From assembly GCF_022829515.1 (NCBI RefSeq), contig NZ_JAKSYL010000146.1, forward strand, positions 62,001 to 126,000: a DNA stretch of 64,000 nt, given 5' to 3'. Shown in pieces: positions 10,346 to 18,935 of the stretch; within the stretch, counting starts at the first letter, position 1, and each line of letters starts with the position of its first letter. Both the position numbers and the translations under genes were made by a program. The notes under the pieces are model-generated. The model was not told the origin of the DNA and ran no database searches. It saw nothing but the letters and a program-made list of their open reading frames with translations. Origin of the DNA: Methylobacterium sp. J-048 (GTDB taxonomy: Bacteria > Pseudomonadota > Alphaproteobacteria > Rhizobiales > Beijerinckiaceae).

Positions 10346-11728
10346 TCAGGCCGCCTTGCACTGGCGGGCCGCCTGCACGGCGAGGTCGAGGCCGATCATC
10401 CCCAGGATCGCCAACCCGGTCAGAGGAAACAGCGCACCGAGCCCGGCGATCACCAGGGCAACCGTCACGACCACGCGTCGGTCCCGCGGCCAGGGCGGCG
10501 CGCCGAGGCCGCGGGCCGGGCGACGCTTCCACCACATCGTGGCGGCGGTGACGGCGAGCAGGATCGTGGCGAGGCAGAAGGCCAGCATGGCGAACTGGTT
10601 GGCCCGACCAAAATGCTCGCCCTTGTGGATGCCGATCCCGTACTGAACGGCGCGCCCGACCGGACCGAGATCGGAGAAATGCACGTCGACCAGGGGGGCG
10701 CCGGAATACTGATCGAGGGAGATCACCCGTTGCTGGGCGACGTCCTTCGGGTAGGCGGCGGCGGAGAAGACCCCGTCGGCCCCGACCGGCAGCGCGAGGT
10801 CGTAGCCGCGCGGTGTCCCGAGCCGGGCCAGGATCGCGACGGCTTGGTCGATCCCGATGGATTCCGCCGTCCGCCCCGCCGGCTGCGAGCGCGGCACCGG
10901 CGCGTCCTGCAGGGTCCAGCCTGCATCGGGAAGCTGTTCGCGCAGCGGCATCGTCGAGACCGGCTTGCCAGCCCACAGGATCGCGGGTTGGCCGAGGCCT
11001 GCGGCGTTCGACCAGGTCCGCAACTGCTGGCCCCACCAGATCGACCAGGGCAGCCCGGTGATCGCCAGGAACAGCAGGCCGCCCCCGGCAACGACCCCGG
11101 TCACGGCATGCAGGTCCCGCCACCAAACCCGGCGACGCGGCGTGCCGCGCAGGCTCACGACCCCGCCGGCCTGCCCCCGCGGCCACCACAGGTACAGGCC
11201 CGTGACCACCAGGATGATGGCGAATCCGGCCACCACCTCGATCACCGCGTTGGCGAAGACGCCGAAATAGCTGAGGCTGTGCAGCCCGCGCACGACCATC
11301 ATGAATTCGCCGTCGCGGTCGAGGCGGTCGAGGACGGAGCCGGTATAGGGATCCAGATAGACGAGACGCTTGCGGCCGCCCGTCGACAGGGTGACCAGAG
11401 CGGCCGCGTCGGGGGCGGCCGGGTCCGTGTAGGAGACCGGCACCCCGTCCGGTTCGACCTGCAGGGCGTTGAAGATCAGTCGGTCCGGCCCGAGGGGCGC
11501 CGTGGCCCGGACCGCCACGCGGGTCCGGTAGGCGAACAGGCTGCCGTTGATCTCATCCTTGAACAGGTAGAGCGCCCCGGTCGCCGACAGGGTGATCAGG
11601 AACGGCAGGCACAGCAGCCCGGCATAGAAGTGCCAGCGCCACACGGCTCGATAGATGGCCTCGCGGGAGGCACGCAGGGCGGCCACGGCCCCGAACGCGG
11701 GGGCGTGGCCGTGCAGGAGAGTCGACAT
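10346..11728 (-). CDS. PepSY-associated transmembrane protein
   Basis: The 460-aa product has the PepSY_TM fold: an opening helix with a histidine (AVWRWHFYAGLLCLPF), a periplasmic domain carrying PepSY-like strands, histidines in DLHAVTGVVAGG, RGLHSLSYFG and GIHKGEHFGRAN, and hydrophobic helices around FAIILVVTGLYLWWP and FCLATILLAVTAATM. Members are thought to reduce ferric or other metal complexes or to act as iron-uptake membrane partners; this role is known only in outline. The ATG at 11728 is preferred, although the frame is open to 11845. Position beside a TonB receptor fits a metal-uptake step at the inner membrane. Confidence 0.85.
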   Translation of the reverse strand: MSTLLHGHAPAFGAVAALRASREAIYRAVWRWHFYAGLLCLPFLITLSATGALYLFKDEINGSLFAYRTRVAVRATAPLGPDRLIFNALQVEPDGVPVSYTDPAAPDAAALVTLSTGGRKRLVYLDPYTGSVLDRLDRDGEFMMVVRGLHSLSYFGVFANAVIEVVAGFAIILVVTGLYLWWPRGQAGGVVSLRGTPRRRVWWRDLHAVTGVVAGGGLLFLAITGLPWSIWWGQQLRTWSNAAGLGQPAILWAGKPVSTMPLREQLPDAGWTLQDAPVPRSQPAGRTAESIGIDQAVAILARLGTPRGYDLALPVGADGVFSAAAYPKDVAQQRVISLDQYSGAPLVDVHFSDLGPVGRAVQYGIGIHKGEHFGRANQFAMLAFCLATILLAVTAATMWWKRRPARGLGAPPWPRDRRVVVTVALVIAGLGALFPLTGLAILGMIGLDLAVQAARQCKAA

Positions 11729-11766
11729 GGGAACGGTCCGGGCCTGAACGATCGGAAAGCGAATCG

Positions 11767-12132
11767 TCAGGCGGCCGGTGGACCTCGAGCGCTGGACGCT
11801 GAGAGCGGCGGACCTGTCTTCGGATGCGCGGCTTCCGGTCGCCAAGCCAGGCGCACCGCCGGTTCAAACGACCACGCGACCGCCACCGGTTCGGACGGAG
11901 GCAGCACCGCGCCGACGACCTGCACCAGCGTGCAGCACGGGTGGGCATGGAGCGGAGCCGCGCCATCGTCGGGCGTGCCGGACTCATGCTCGGCGCACAG
12001 CACCGCGCCGGATGACCCGAAGGCATGGGCCGGCGTGGCGAAGCCGAGGAAGGCCTGGAGCAACAGCGCGTAGAGCGCGACCATCCCGATGATCGCGCGG
12101 CCTCGAACCGTCTGGGGCAGGCGCCGGCGCAT
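11767..12132 (-). CDS. DUF2946-like small exported protein
   Basis: The 121-aa product starts with a signal-anchor (GRAIIGMVALYALLLQAFLG) and contains C and H residues in VLCAEHESG and HAHPCCTL, a likely metal-handling patch. It is the second DUF2946-like protein of the cluster and shares only the general layout with the one at 9931. It is probably the first gene of the 12132-7550 run: 160 bases separate it from the upstream protease gene. Its function is unknown. Confidence 0.6.
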   Translation of the reverse strand: MRRRLPQTVRGRAIIGMVALYALLLQAFLGFATPAHAFGSSGAVLCAEHESGTPDDGAAPLHAHPCCTLVQVVGAVLPPSEPVAVAWSFEPAVRLAWRPEAAHPKTGPPLSASSARGPPAA

Positions 12133-12292
12133 GGCCGTGTTGTTAGGCTTCGCCGTTGCCGAACGTCAACGGGGCAATGGTGCTCGGCCGCCCGTTTGGA
12201 ACTCGCACCCGGCCTAAACTGTGGACTTCAAGCCCGGCGCCGCGACGGTCCGTGCAGACTGTGCAGGCCTTTGCCGTCGGCTCGACCTGCGA

Positions 12293-13474
12293 TCAATGGC
12301 AGACGATCTGGACCGTGAAATCCCGGGCCTTCTCGGCGATCCCGGCGCCGTCCATCGGGTCGGTCGCGCGCACGTTGATCGGAGCTTCGGCGCCGTTCGC
12401 TTCCAGGAAATTCAGGGCGATCGTCGACTTGATGGCGAAGTTGACGTTCTGTGGAACATCGCCCGACGCGAAGGCGACTTGCTTGGATTGCACCACCCCG
12501 ATCACGTTGCCGTACTGATCAAGCGCCGGGCCGCCGCTGTTGCCCTGGTGGACCGGGGCCGAAATCTGGATCTTGCGGGTGTCGTCGCCCGAGCCCGCGG
12601 TGGCGGTGACGTTGCCGATGGTGAAGTTGCCGGTAGACGCCAGAACCTCGCTCTGCGGGTAGCCGTACACGTAGACGTTCTCCCCGAGCCGCGCCCGGAC
12701 CGACAGGGGCGGCACGACCGTCTGCGGCGCATCGGTGGCCAGCACCGCGAGGTCGTTGGTCGCGTCCCTGGCCACGAGTCGCGCCGGGATCGACGGGCGG
12801 CCCGGCTGCCGCACGGAAAAATCCGAGCACAGCTCGACCACATGGTTGTTGGTGAGCAGGTGCCCGCGCTCCGAGACGTAGAAACCGGTGCCGGTGCTGA
12901 CCGTGCCGGCCTCGAGCTTTCGCGATTTCGGAGCGCCCGGCGTTTCCTTGGCGGCCGCCGAAATCACGTCCTTCTGGCAGCCCATGACGGCGTCGAACGC
13001 CTCGGTGGACCCGACCAGCGACAACACGGCGATCTGCCGCCCTTGGAAGATCACGTTGATGCTGCCGGATGCGGACAGATCGGCGACGAAGCGCTCCTTC
13101 AACCCCGACTGGAACAGGCCGCGGGCGTCACCGCGCTCGAAGCCCGTGAAGGTGCCGCGCCATTTCTCGCGGCCGGCGAGCATCTGGAGTTCGTATTGCC
13201 CGCCGACCTCCAGGGACCGCCATTTCGGGTTCGTAAGCGCCAGATAGGAGGAGCCGCGCGCGCCGCCGAAGCCGAACCACAGGGTCGTGCCATCGCCGTA
13301 GCTCGCCGCCGCCAGGCAACAGCCGAGGCTCTCGCTGTAGCCGATCGACCAGCCGGCAACTTTGCCGAAGGTCTTGTCGACCGTCAGGTTGGGCGGTGCC
13401 GGCGATGCGGCGGCCGGCGCCGCCGCGAGGCTGGCTGCCAACAGGGCGGACCAGGCAACCTTCACTCGAGACAT
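12293..13474 (-). CDS. Secreted trypsin-like (S1C) serine protease
   Basis: The 393-aa product has a signal peptide (VAWSALLAASLAAAPAAAS), an N-terminal domain of about 150 residues of unknown type, and a C-terminal trypsin fold with catalytic H211 (LLTNNHVVEL), D241 (DATNDLAVL) and S313 (HQGNSGGPALD). No PDZ domain follows, unlike DegP/HtrA. It is expected to work in the periplasm or outside the cell. The N-terminal domain has two adjacent cysteines (ESLGCCLAAA) that could form a disulphide or carry a modification. It may belong with the small protein upstream at 13510. Confidence 0.9.
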   Translation of the reverse strand: MSRVKVAWSALLAASLAAAPAAASPAPPNLTVDKTFGKVAGWSIGYSESLGCCLAAASYGDGTTLWFGFGGARGSSYLALTNPKWRSLEVGGQYELQMLAGREKWRGTFTGFERGDARGLFQSGLKERFVADLSASGSINVIFQGRQIAVLSLVGSTEAFDAVMGCQKDVISAAAKETPGAPKSRKLEAGTVSTGTGFYVSERGHLLTNNHVVELCSDFSVRQPGRPSIPARLVARDATNDLAVLATDAPQTVVPPLSVRARLGENVYVYGYPQSEVLASTGNFTIGNVTATAGSGDDTRKIQISAPVHQGNSGGPALDQYGNVIGVVQSKQVAFASGDVPQNVNFAIKSTIALNFLEANGAEAPINVRATDPMDGAGIAEKARDFTVQIVCH

Positions 13475-13509
13475 GCGGTCGATCCGGCGTGCGGAGGGAG
13501 CGGGACGGC

Positions 13510-13890
13510 TCAGCGCGTCTGGTTCACGGCGGTGGTGGCGCTACCCTGCGAGGGCGCGAACGGATCGGCCGAGGCATTCACCACCTGCGCCCCCGACGGG
13601 CCCGCGGCCGGCTGCATCGGACGCTGGCGCGCGCGCGCGACCTTCCGATGCGGGGCGCGGCGCACCTCGTGGATCACCCGGACGGTGCGGGTGGGGACGC
13701 GGTACACGACCACCGGGCGCTCCCGCGCAGCCTGCGCGGCGATCGAGCCCGCGATGACGCCACCGAGCACGCCCCCGGCCAACCCGCCGAAAATCGCCCC
13801 GGCGCTCTGCGCCTGCGCAGGCCTGGGCGCGAGGCTAATCACAGCAACCGCGCCAGCCGCGCAGGCGGCAACCAGAAGACGCCCACTCAT
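13510..13890 (-). CDS. Small secreted glycine-zipper protein
   Basis: The 126-aa product has a signal peptide ending near PAQAQ, then a glycine-rich hydrophobic stretch (GAIFGGLAGGVLGGVIAGS) typical of glycine-zipper segments that insert in or span membranes, then a basic tail. No enzyme motif is visible. The gene is on the same strand as the protease at 12293, 35 bases away, so the two may be co-transcribed. Confidence 0.7.
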   Translation of the reverse strand: MSGRLLVAACAAGAVAVISLAPRPAQAQSAGAIFGGLAGGVLGGVIAGSIAAQAARERPVVVYRVPTRTVRVIHEVRRAPHRKVARARQRPMQPAAGPSGAQVVNASADPFAPSQGSATTAVNQTR

Positions 13891-14353
13891 AAAATCGCCC
13901 CCATCAGACCAGAATCGAATCAGGATCCGAGCAAAGCTTATCTTGACGCAGGGGCTTGTGAAGAGGGCGAAGTACGGCCTGCGTCCTTAAGGTTGCTGTT
14001 GAGCTAACCGTCGCACTTTATGCTACGTAGGTGATGCTCGTGGATAGTTCAGAATGTTCGGTCGGGTCGTTAATCTTCTATCGCCCCATGCCGCTCGAAT
14101 GGCAGCGGCCGGTTTTTGAGGCACGCCGGACGATGGATCCGAGCCAGATGACAGTCAGCGAATGGTCAGGATGAAGCGTGCCCTCCGCGATGGGCACCAG
14201 CGCATGTCGGCTTGTTCAGCAAGATCTACGCTGGATCCGTCGCACCGAGGCGTCACCTGCTGTGCGCAGCAGGTTTATCGCACTCTTCACAGATCGTGAG
14301 CGCGATAGATTTCCGGTTTGAGTATCGAAGCGGCTGAGCCGCAAGAACTTAGG
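13891..14353. other. Intergenic stretch without recognised genes
   Basis: About 460 bases between the start of the glycine-zipper gene and tRNA-Gln. The base composition is lower in GC than the genes around it. It should hold the promoter of the 13890-12293 genes, but I could not place -35 and -10 boxes with confidence. No open frame here looks coding. Confidence 0.4.
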
Positions 14354-14427
14354 TGGCTGGGGGACCTGGATTCGAACCAGGACTAGAGGAGTCAGAGTCC
14401 ACCGTTCTACCGTTAAACTATCCCCCA
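14354..14427 (-). tRNA. tRNA-Gln (anticodon CTG)
   Basis: The cloverleaf reads on the minus strand with acceptor TGGGGGA paired to TCCCCCA, anticodon loop CTCTGAC (CTG), T arm GGTTCGAATCC, discriminator G and encoded CCA. The anticodon stem contains one T-T mismatch, which is worth noting but is tolerated in known tRNAs. Confidence 0.93.
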
Positions 14428-14595
14428 CCGCGCCGGTCGGCCCAAAGCCCGCACGACCGGACAGCACCCGCGCCGTCTGGGCGGCCTCGGGTGTGGGCGG
14501 TGAGATAGGCGGAATGGCGTGACAGGTCAACCGGTCGTTCTGCGGTTGACGCGGCGCCCGGGGCGTCCATAACCGGGATGCCGCAAGCGCGGCCA

Positions 14596-14685
14596 GGAAG
14601 GGTGGCCGAGTGGTTTAAGGCAGCGGTCTTGAAAACCGCCGTGGGGGCAACTCCACCGTGGGTTCGAATCCCACCCCTTCCGCCA
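14596..14685 (+). tRNA. tRNA-Ser (anticodon TGA)
   Basis: A class II tRNA of 90 bases: acceptor GGAAGGG with CCCTTCC, anticodon loop CTTGAAA (TGA), a long variable arm (GTGGGGGCAACTCCAC), T arm GGTTCGAATCC, discriminator G and encoded CCA. It lies divergent from tRNA-Gln. Confidence 0.96.
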
Positions 14686-14864
14686 GCCTGCGTTGCATGC
14701 GGGACCGGCACGACAACGCGTCCCTGTAAGCCCGGCCGCCGGGTGCCCCATGCTCAGGCCCGAGCCCGGATAAGCGCTCGATACGCTCGGTAAATCGACC
14801 CCGCTTAGGATTCACGTGTTTTTAACGATGCGTTCGCAATCTCCGCGCGACGGGAGGGCGCGGA

Positions 14865-17006
14865 ATGCTCGATCAATATGGCGGGCGGGCAAACGGCGCC
14901 GCGTCGGGAGGGGCTGCGATGCGCAGTCTGGCGAAGGCTCGGGATCACCGGGCCTCCGGACGATTCGATCGAGCCGAGTCCACCTTGCGCCGCGTACTCG
15001 GCGCCGTACCCGACCATCCCGAGGCGCATTACGAACTCGGCCAACTCGCCGCCAGCCATGCGCCGGAAAAGGCCGTGCCCCACTTCGTCACGGCGCTGCG
15101 GGGCGCGCCCGAGCGCCCGGGCTATTGGCTGGCGCTGGCCACCGCCCTGCTCGCCGCCGAGCGGCAGCCGGACGCGCGCGCGATCCTGGAGCGCTACAAG
15201 GCGCAGAGCTTCGGGCCCGAGGCAAAGCAGCTCGATGCGGCTTTCATGGCGCGCACCTTCGCGGCCGCGCAGATCCGCTATGACCGGGGCGAGTTCCTTC
15301 CGGCGGAGGCGCTGCTCGACCTCGTGCTGCTCCTTGACGACACCCACGCCCACGCGACCTACCTCGCCGGCGCAATTGCGGCCCGCACGAACCGGCCCGA
15401 ACTGGCCCACGACCTGATCAGCATCGCGCTCTACCGCGAGCCCAAGAATCCGCTGTTCTACAGCGGCCTCAGCACGGTCCTTACCAACCGCGGTGACCAT
15501 GACGGGGCGATCTCCGCTCTGGAGAAGGCCCTCGAACTCGACCCCGACCTCGCGATGGCGCATGCCAACATCGCCGGGGTCTACCAGCGCCGGTTCCGGT
15601 ACGGCGAGGCCCTGCGGCATGCCGAGCGCGCGATCGTGCTGGAACCCGCCAATGCCGGCGCGCACAGCAACCGCGGCAGCGCCCTGCTGGCCCTCGGGCG
15701 CCTGGGCGAAGCGGTCGAGGCGTTCGACCTCGCCTTGACCCTCGATCCGTCCAAGCTGTTCGTCGCGTCGAATCGCCTGTTCGCCAAGCTCTATGCCGCC
15801 GACATCCCGCATGCGGACTACGCCGCCGACGCGCTGGCCTATGGCCGCCGCTACGCCGACCCGCTCCTGCGCCGCCGCCCGTTCACCAACGATCGCGACC
15901 CGGATCGCCGGCTGCGCATCGGTTTCGTCTCGGGCGATCTGTGCAACCACGCCCTGGTCCGCTTCTTCGAACCGTACCTGCGCGCCATCGACCGGGACGG
16001 CCTCACCGTGCTGGCCTACATGACCCATGCCAGCGAGGACGCCACCTCCGAACGGCTGAAGCCGTTGTTCGACGGCTGGCACAATCTGGCCTGCCTCGAC
16101 GATGACCAGGCGGCGGACCGGATCGAGGCCGACGCCATCGACATCCTCGTCGACCTGTCCGGCCACAGCGCCGGCAATCGCCTGCTGGTGTTCGCCCGCA
16201 AGCCCGCCCCCGTTCAGGTGACCTGGATCGGGCATCCCGGCACTACGGGGCTGACAGCGATCGATTATCGCCTCACCGACCCGACCACCGATTCCCTCGG
16301 CCTCGCAGAGCCTCTGCACGCAGAGCGGCTCTGGCGCCTGCCGCGGGTGACTGCCACCTATGCCGGCGTCGATGATCTGCCGCCGGTGCGGGAGCGGGCG
16401 CCGTTCGAGGATGCAGGCTACGTCACCTTCGGCTGCTTCAACCGCCTGACCAAGGTCTGCGACGACGCCCTCAGGACCTGGGCCGACATCATGACGGCCG
16501 TGCCGGATGCGCGGCTGTTCATGGTGGTGGGCGATATCGGGACCCCGGAGGTCCGCAAAGCCGTCGAGACGCGCCTCACCGCGGCCGGAATGCCCCTCGA
16601 CCGGGTGATCTTCCAGCCGCGCGTCAATAGCGGCTACCACGAACTCTACCACCGGGTGGATATCGCCCTCGACCCGTACCCGTATAACGGCGGCACGACG
16701 AGCTACGACACCCTGTCGATGGGCGTGCCGTTCGTGACCCTGCGCGGCGGCCATGCGGCGGCGCGCACCGGCGTCTCGGTCCTGACCACGATGGGCCTGC
16801 CGGAACTGATCGCCGACAGCCAGGAGGCCTACGTGGCGATCGCCCGGGACCTCGCCTGCGACCGAAACCGACTCCGGACGGTCCGGGAGGGGCTGCGCGA
16901 GCGTCTGCATGCCTGCCCGCTCATGGACCATGCCGGCTTGGCGGCCGATGTCGACGCGGCGTTCCGGGGGATGTGGCGGGCTTGGCTGACCAAAGGGCAA
17001 GGCTGA
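14865..17006 (+). CDS. TPR-containing O-GlcNAc-transferase-like glycosyltransferase (GT41)
   Basis: The 713-aa product has five or more tetratricopeptide repeats (about residues 25-310, such as AHYELGQLAASHAPEKAVPHF and AHSNRGSALLALGRLGEAVEA). These precede a GT41 catalytic region with DILVDLSGHSAGNRL, VQVTWIGHPGTTGL, FGCFNRLTKV and YPYNGGTTSYDTLSMGVP, the standard motifs of bacterial SPINDLY/OGT homologues. The enzyme would transfer a sugar from a nucleotide donor to protein hydroxyls. Two starts are possible: ATG 14865, or ATG 14919, which has GGGAGGGG eight bases upstream and is likely the better start. Flagellin follows 665 bases downstream, so flagellin is a candidate substrate. Confidence 0.9.
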   Translation: MLDQYGGRANGAASGGAAMRSLAKARDHRASGRFDRAESTLRRVLGAVPDHPEAHYELGQLAASHAPEKAVPHFVTALRGAPERPGYWLALATALLAAERQPDARAILERYKAQSFGPEAKQLDAAFMARTFAAAQIRYDRGEFLPAEALLDLVLLLDDTHAHATYLAGAIAARTNRPELAHDLISIALYREPKNPLFYSGLSTVLTNRGDHDGAISALEKALELDPDLAMAHANIAGVYQRRFRYGEALRHAERAIVLEPANAGAHSNRGSALLALGRLGEAVEAFDLALTLDPSKLFVASNRLFAKLYAADIPHADYAADALAYGRRYADPLLRRRPFTNDRDPDRRLRIGFVSGDLCNHALVRFFEPYLRAIDRDGLTVLAYMTHASEDATSERLKPLFDGWHNLACLDDDQAADRIEADAIDILVDLSGHSAGNRLLVFARKPAPVQVTWIGHPGTTGLTAIDYRLTDPTTDSLGLAEPLHAERLWRLPRVTATYAGVDDLPPVRERAPFEDAGYVTFGCFNRLTKVCDDALRTWADIMTAVPDARLFMVVGDIGTPEVRKAVETRLTAAGMPLDRVIFQPRVNSGYHELYHRVDIALDPYPYNGGTTSYDTLSMGVPFVTLRGGHAAARTGVSVLTTMGLPELIADSQEAYVAIARDLACDRNRLRTVREGLRERLHACPLMDHAGLAADVDAAFRGMWRAWLTKGQG

Positions 17007-17063
17007 AGCGCGATCCAGCGCATCTTGCGGATCGGCGGTGGCAGGCACGTCAAATTAAAGTCA

Positions 17064-17100
17064 TAGAGGCGAGCCCGATTGCAACGCGATCGGGAGCGGC
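17064..17100 (+). repeat. 37-bp REP-like palindromic element, copy 1
   Basis: The core folds as CCCGAT-TGCAACGCG-ATCGGG. A second copy, identical but for one base, lies in opposite orientation at 42742-42778. This copy sits 58 bases after the stop of the GT41 gene, so it could act at the 3' end of the transcript. Confidence 0.75.
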
Positions 17101-17399
17101 ATTCGCCGAGCATTGGCCGAGCGCTGCGGGCTGATCCGACGAAGCCGCATGGTTGCGACGTCTTCGCGGGTTCGTGTCGGTGCCGCCCTGGCGGAGACTG
17201 GTCGCCCGATCCGGACGGCGTGTGGCGGCACCGGGGATCGATGCCGTGTTGTCGTCCGGCCTCCGATCATGAAGCCTCCGCATCCTACGATCATCGTGGC
17301 CCGGGCATGATCGTGCACGGGTCCACAGCCGAACCGCGCCGCCGATCCTTCGACAGGCAGAAAGCGCAGCGGATCGATCAATCGTAGCGATCTGAACAA

Positions 17400-17671
17400 C
17401 ATCAGAGTTACGAATAGCAATCGTTGTCGGGGTTTCGGATTCTATTCGAGATTTCGTTGTTTCGGGCAGTCGTGAGAAAGATCTTCTGAAATCGTCATGT
17501 ATGCGAAAGATATTCGATCTTGCGATTGGTGTTCGATGTCCGAAAACGCTCGTTAACGATATCCGCCGGATACATTTTTTCGGCTATCGAATTAAGGTCT
17601 CAGCAAGCCGTCAGGCGATACACCGCTGGAGCCGCCAATAAGACGGCTTTTCGATCAAAAGGATCGTCCCA
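17400..17671 (+). promoter_or_regulatory. AT-rich leader and probable control region of flagellin
   Basis: The 270 bases before flagellin are much richer in A and T than the neighbourhood and contain near-repeats around TTCGATNTT and GTTCGATGTC (17512-17537). AGGA, nine bases before the ATG, is the likely ribosome-binding site. Flagellar promoters of sigma-54 or sigma-28 type are expected, but I could not identify boxes with confidence. Confidence 0.35.
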
Positions 17672-18868
17672 ATGTCTTCCAACGTCACCCTCACCGCCGC
17701 CACCCGCCAGAACCTGCTCTCCCTGCAGGATACGGCTTCGCTGACCGCGACCACCCAGAACCGGCTCTCCACCGGCCTGAAGGTCTCCTCGGCCCTCGAC
17801 AACCCGGTGAGCTTCTTCACCTCCCAGTCGCTCAGCCAGCGTTCGGGCGACCTCGGCAACCTGCTCGACGGGATCTCCAACGGCATCCAGTCGATCCAGG
17901 CCGCCAACCAGGGCATCACCTCGATCCAGAAGCTGGTCGATCAGGCCAAGTCGGTCGCCAACCAGGCGCTGTCCACCCAGATCACCACCACTGGCACCGC
18001 CTCCAGCGCCTACACCGTCCCGACCAGCGGCGGCAGCACCGTGAACATGTACGTGAACGGCGCCTCGACCTCCGTGACGCTGGCTTCGGGCGATACGCTC
18101 GACCAGGCGCTGACCAAGCTCAACACTGCGGTGGGCGCCGGCAGCTTCTCGAAGAGCACCGACGGCACCAAGATCGTGATGAACGCGTCCTCGGACGTGG
18201 AATTCAAGACCGCGGCCGATCAGACCGCGCTCGGCTTCGCCGGCGGCACGGCCTCGTCCGGCCCGACCTACGGCACGACCACGGCGGTCGGCCAGAGTAC
18301 GGACCTGAGCGTGTCCGGCGTCTCGGCCCGGGCGACGCTGTCCTCGCAGTACAACAGCCTGCTGACCCAGATCGACCAGCTGGCGGGTGATTCGAGCTAC
18401 AACGGCACGAACCTCATCAATGGCAAGGGCGACAACAACAACCTGACGATCAACTTCAACCCGAAGGGCAACTCGAACCTCACGGTCACGGCGACTGACG
18501 AGACTTCGAGCGGTCTCGGCCTGACTTCGATCACCAGCACATCGGCGAAGACGTCGACGGTCGGGCAGGGCAACTTCCTGCTCAACGGCGACATCAACAC
18601 GACCCTGGGCAAGTTGACGACCGCCTCCAGCCAGCTGCGCACGGACGCTTCGACCTTCGGTTCGAACCTGTCGGTGGTGCAGAACCGTCAGGACTTCAGC
18701 AAGAACCTGATCAACGTGCTCGATACCGGCTCGTCGAACCTGACGGCGGCCGATCTGAACCAGGAGGCTGCGAACTCGCAGGCCCTGTCGACCCGTCAGT
18801 CGCTGGGCATCTCGGCCCTGTCGCTGGCCAACACCGCCCAGCAGGGCATCCTGCAGCTGCTGCGCTAA
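17672..18868 (+). CDS. fliC: Flagellin
   Basis: The 398-aa product has the flagellin N-terminal D0/D1 region (RQNLLSLQDTASLTATTQNR, LSTGLKVSSALDNPVSFFTS) and C-terminal region (ESANSQALSTRQSLG-like, ending ANTAQQGILQLLR). A serine- and threonine-rich variable centre lies between. It is the filament subunit, exported by the flagellar type III system without a cleaved signal. The Ser/Thr-rich centre would offer glycosylation sites, which fits the GT41 gene upstream. A strong terminator follows. No other flagellar structural gene is in the window. Confidence 0.95.
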   Translation: MSSNVTLTAATRQNLLSLQDTASLTATTQNRLSTGLKVSSALDNPVSFFTSQSLSQRSGDLGNLLDGISNGIQSIQAANQGITSIQKLVDQAKSVANQALSTQITTTGTASSAYTVPTSGGSTVNMYVNGASTSVTLASGDTLDQALTKLNTAVGAGSFSKSTDGTKIVMNASSDVEFKTAADQTALGFAGGTASSGPTYGTTTAVGQSTDLSVSGVSARATLSSQYNSLLTQIDQLAGDSSYNGTNLINGKGDNNNLTINFNPKGNSNLTVTATDETSSGLGLTSITSTSAKTSTVGQGNFLLNGDINTTLGKLTTASSQLRTDASTFGSNLSVVQNRQDFSKNLINVLDTGSSNLTAADLNQEAANSQALSTRQSLGISALSLANTAQQGILQLLR

Positions 18869-18890
18869 GCCTCAGCCGCATCAAAGTCGG

Positions 18891-18922
18891 AACGGCCGGG
18901 GCATCGCCCCGGCCGTTTTCGT
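18891..18922 (+). terminator. Rho-independent terminator after flagellin
   Basis: A perfect 12-bp stem (AACGGCCGGGGC with its complement, loop ATC) is followed by TTCGTTTG on the plus strand. It lies between flagellin and the convergent tex gene. Confidence 0.85.
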
Positions 18923-18935
18923 TTGTGCGTCCGGT

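Larger units (their letters stand above)
17007..17671. other. Intergenic stretch between GT41 gene and flagellin
   Basis: The stretch of 665 bases contains the palindromic repeat at 17064 and, from about 17400 on, AT-rich DNA that is the probable control and leader region of flagellin. Open frames in the first half (for instance on the minus strand around 17061-17420) have arginine-rich shadow-like composition and are not called. Confidence 0.4.

Noticed and set aside
14805..17048. Long minus-strand open frame opposite the GT41 gene
   Set aside because: It is antisense to the GT41 gene, whose motifs are clear, and it has no recognisable domain.
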